This document shows positions 54,519 to 56,260 of a stretch of 56,260 nucleotides of DNA, piece by piece. How positions within the stretch are numbered: position 1 is the first letter of the stretch; every line of letters begins with the position of its first letter. This DNA comes from Gallionella sp. (GTDB lineage Bacteria; Pseudomonadota; Gammaproteobacteria; Burkholderiales; Gallionellaceae): the NCBI GenBank assembly GCA_030700315.1, contig JAUYJO010000077.1, forward strand, positions 1 through 56,260, written 5' to 3'. The position numbers and the translations under genes are program-made. The notes under the pieces are model-generated. The model made no database searches. It was not told the origin of the DNA and saw only the letters and a program-made list of their open reading frames with translations.

Positions 54519-55321
54519 AAGTCGCCGGTCTTTACCTGCCCCACGGCCGACTCCTTCGCTACCTCTTGCGCTTTGTCTGGGGAAAAGTAATCAATACTGA
54601 TCATCTTGCCATACAAGGTATACGCGATCGAAAGTCGAACCTGGTTAAAGGCATAAGTGGCAGACACAGTATTCAGGGTCTTGTTATTGAATGATCCGAT
54701 TTGTTCTGCTGTAGGCACAGTAACGCTGCCGTATTTTTCAGAGAGCCCTTTATGTAGTGCCTGGTATTTCTCATTGTTAAATGTACCAACTGTGAAATGG
54801 ACTGATGTCAGCTTTCCATTCTCAAAACCAAACGAAGGCGAATGGGGCTCTCCAAACATTTCCACCATACATGTGTTGTGTCTTAAATCACGATCGACCG
54901 ATATTCCTTTTGTAAGCAAGTCGAGACTTAAGGTTTCGTCATGATTTTCCAGTTTAGATAAAACGGCTCTATTCTCATCCAGCATGCTGACCCAATAATT
55001 ATCTTCAAGGGGTTGTGGGTCAGTGCGCACCTTGTTTTCGGCAATGACTTCTTCGCCTGTCGCTACGTAGCGCTTCACTTCTGCAATAAGCTTGTCATAT
55101 TCCTCAGCGCAGGCATCTAGCCTTAAGATTTGAGACGCAGTCATCCCGAACTTGAATTCCTTATAGCCGTCCACTTTTGCTGTTGCCTTAACGGGCAAGC
55201 TAGAAGCTGCTGGCTGAGCAGGCGTATTGGCCGACACATCAGAATTCCCGCATCCCGCTATAAATATCGAAACGACAACCATGCCGAACATCCACGATGT
55301 AAACCAACCTTTGTTTTTCAT
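54515..55321 (-). CDS. Predicted lipoprotein
   Basis: 268 residues with a lipoprotein signal: hydrophobic stretch MFGMVVVSIFIAGC, lipobox IAGC at residue about 23. No Asp at +2, so outer-membrane sorting is likely. The mature part is unrecognised. It is the first gene of the operon and overlaps the DnaB-like gene by four bases, an odd pairing of envelope and cytoplasmic proteins. Confidence 0.75.
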   Translation of the reverse strand: MKNKGWFTSWMFGMVVVSIFIAGCGNSDVSANTPAQPAASSLPVKATAKVDGYKEFKFGMTASQILRLDACAEEYDKLIAEVKRYVATGEEVIAENKVRTDPQPLEDNYWVSMLDENRAVLSKLENHDETLSLDLLTKGISVDRDLRHNTCMVEMFGEPHSPSFGFENGKLTSVHFTVGTFNNEKYQALHKGLSEKYGSVTVPTAEQIGSFNNKTLNTVSATYAFNQVRLSIAYTLYGKMISIDYFSPDKAQEVAKESAVGQVKTGDL

Positions 55322-55418
55322 TCTCGTCCCCTTAATTTAATCACCCAATTACCGAACGCTATTTGCGCCAACTCTTTGCCAATCGGTTTTCCCCAAATCA
55401 CATGCAAACGGCACCGCA

Positions 55419-55925
55419 TCACATCCTTAAAGCGGTGTTGCATTCAGTAAGTATTGGGAACCGCCACCAGACCATCATTTCGGCACCTTCCGACCGCTCT
55501 TTCTCGTTAGAGGTGCAGGCGATTGCCTCTTCCATCAACCTAAATGCCCCCTCTTTGTCTCCAAGCAAGAGATGACTAGAAGATAGATCGCTGAGAATCT
55601 TGTAATCGTTCGGCTGCAAGCCATTGGCGACAGACAGATACTTCCATCTCAGCAACTGATTCAGTCCGAAGGCATGTGCCAGATCGCGCCACGCTTCATG
55701 ATTGGTTGGCGTAGCCACGATATCGGCTACAAACTGATGGATAGCTTGCGCATGGCGCACATCACCATAAGTCTCAGTCTCCACACAGCCTAGATTGGGA
55801 ATTAGTTCACTGATGTCGGCCTCCGTAGGAAGCAGCATCGTCAATTTCTCACGGCTCATGTCCCCCAACATGCACTGTACGTCCACCATTCCATGCCTCA
55901 TGCCGCTCTCCATGTAATGCTTCAT
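55419..55925 (-). CDS. TPR-like protein of unknown function
   Basis: Up to 168 residues. The C-terminal half (NHEAWRDLAHAFGLNQ, LQPNDYKILSDLSSSHLLLGD, EGAFRLMEEAIAC) has tetratricopeptide-like helices. Start uncertain: ATGs at 55925, 55901 (GGAG upstream) and 55859. Lies 97 bases before the lipoprotein start on the same strand and could be part of the same transcript. Confidence 0.55.
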   Translation of the reverse strand: MKHYMESGMRHGMVDVQCMLGDMSREKLTMLLPTEADISELIPNLGCVETETYGDVRHAQAIHQFVADIVATPTNHEAWRDLAHAFGLNQLLRWKYLSVANGLQPNDYKILSDLSSSHLLLGDKEGAFRLMEEAIACTSNEKERSEGAEMMVWWRFPILTECNTALRM

Positions 55926-56004
55926 CGAATACGCACATGGTATTCACCGACATGACATCACGTGTCGCATGTAAATTTCGAATTGCATCTAGCTGGCGGT
56001 TAGT

Positions 56005-56260
56005 TCAGCGATTTGTTGTGCGCACAGGAAAACACATGGCTTCAGGGTCAACCGCATGACAGAGCACAGCCCAGGTTGCCCTGTCATCGGCTGCATACAG
56101 CGCTAGCCAGTTAGCCTTTGCAAGCGTGGCATTGCACCACTCAATAAATGGCTGAAATACTTCCCCCTCCCAAAGCGACTGCCTGTCCGGGTAATACTTT
56201 CGCGCTTCCGGCAGGTAGAACAGGTTGGTGTACCCCTGATCAGATCGAGATTCGGCCAAT
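56005..56260 (-). CDS. Unknown protein, 5' end outside the window
   Basis: Open frame running into the right edge, ending at 56005. No family recognised; contains FYLPEARKYYPDRQSLWEGEV and WCNATLAKANWLALYAADD. The only start inside the window is TTG at 56259, so the gene probably begins beyond the edge. Confidence 0.5.
   Translation of the reverse strand, partial: LAESRSDQGYTNLFYLPEARKYYPDRQSLWEGEVFQPFIEWCNATLAKANWLALYAADDRATWAVLCHAVDPEAMCFPVRTTNR

Overview
The window looks like a chromosome segment of a GC-rich betaproteobacterium (Gallionella/Sideroxydans/Nitrosomonadales-like by gene content; this is inference, as no rRNA or taxonomic marker is present). It contains a conserved left part (1-14428) and a long genomic island that starts inside a tRNA-His 3' end at about 14429 and runs off the right edge.

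Left part: an MFS transporter (5' end cut off), miaA, and on the minus strand a set of genes for lipid A modification with 4-amino-4-deoxy-L-arabinose (Ara4N). Reading in transcription order these are a sugar-phosphate nucleotidyltransferase, xseA, arnT, one arnE/F-like flippase subunit, arnB, an AF1514-like gene, a DUF3014 gene, arnC, separate genes for the formyltransferase and decarboxylase halves of ArnA, arnD and an HDOD gene. The arnA formyltransferase carries two nested palindromes in frame.

Island part 1 (14429-28463): attachment-site remnant, P4-type integrase, then a tightly coupled plus-strand operon. It encodes an ankyrin/sigma-70 fusion, a MORC-type GHKL ATPase, a Z1 superfamily II helicase-like ATPase, a PD-(D/E)XK (DUF4420) protein and an AIPR protein. 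A minus-strand C5-cytosine methyltransferase plus Vsr pair faces it. The ATPase/Z1/nuclease/AIPR/Dcm/Vsr combination fits a modification-dependent phage defence locus. The near-complete housekeeping-like sigma factor with ankyrin repeats at its head is the most unusual element of the window.

Island part 2 (28631-30490): a small HTH regulator with its own promoter and operator, two small unknown genes, a terminator, and an internally deleted tyrosine-recombinase element bounded by 28-bp inverted repeats.

Island part 3 (30718-47642, minus strand): a class 1-like DISARM operon, drmD-drmMI-(DUF4209/HEPN-like gene)-drmA-drmB-drmC. It is preceded by a second C5-cytosine methyltransferase and a truncated vsr. 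Genes overlap by 4-8 bases or are 1-2 bases apart.

Island part 4 (48020-56260): an XRE/coiled-coil regulator, a secreted thermonuclease-like protein divergent from a small unknown gene, umuDC with a recognisable promoter and a GAAC-N4-GTTC operator, a glyoxalase I, and a compact four-gene minus-strand operon. That operon encodes a lipoprotein, a DnaB-like RecA-fold protein with a broken Walker A, an unknown protein, and a fusion of a cyclic-phosphate-processing receiver domain to a cN-I type 5'-nucleotidase. It is followed by TPR-like and unknown genes at the edge. The island therefore stacks at least two probable anti-phage systems, SOS mutagenesis genes and a possibly undescribed operon.
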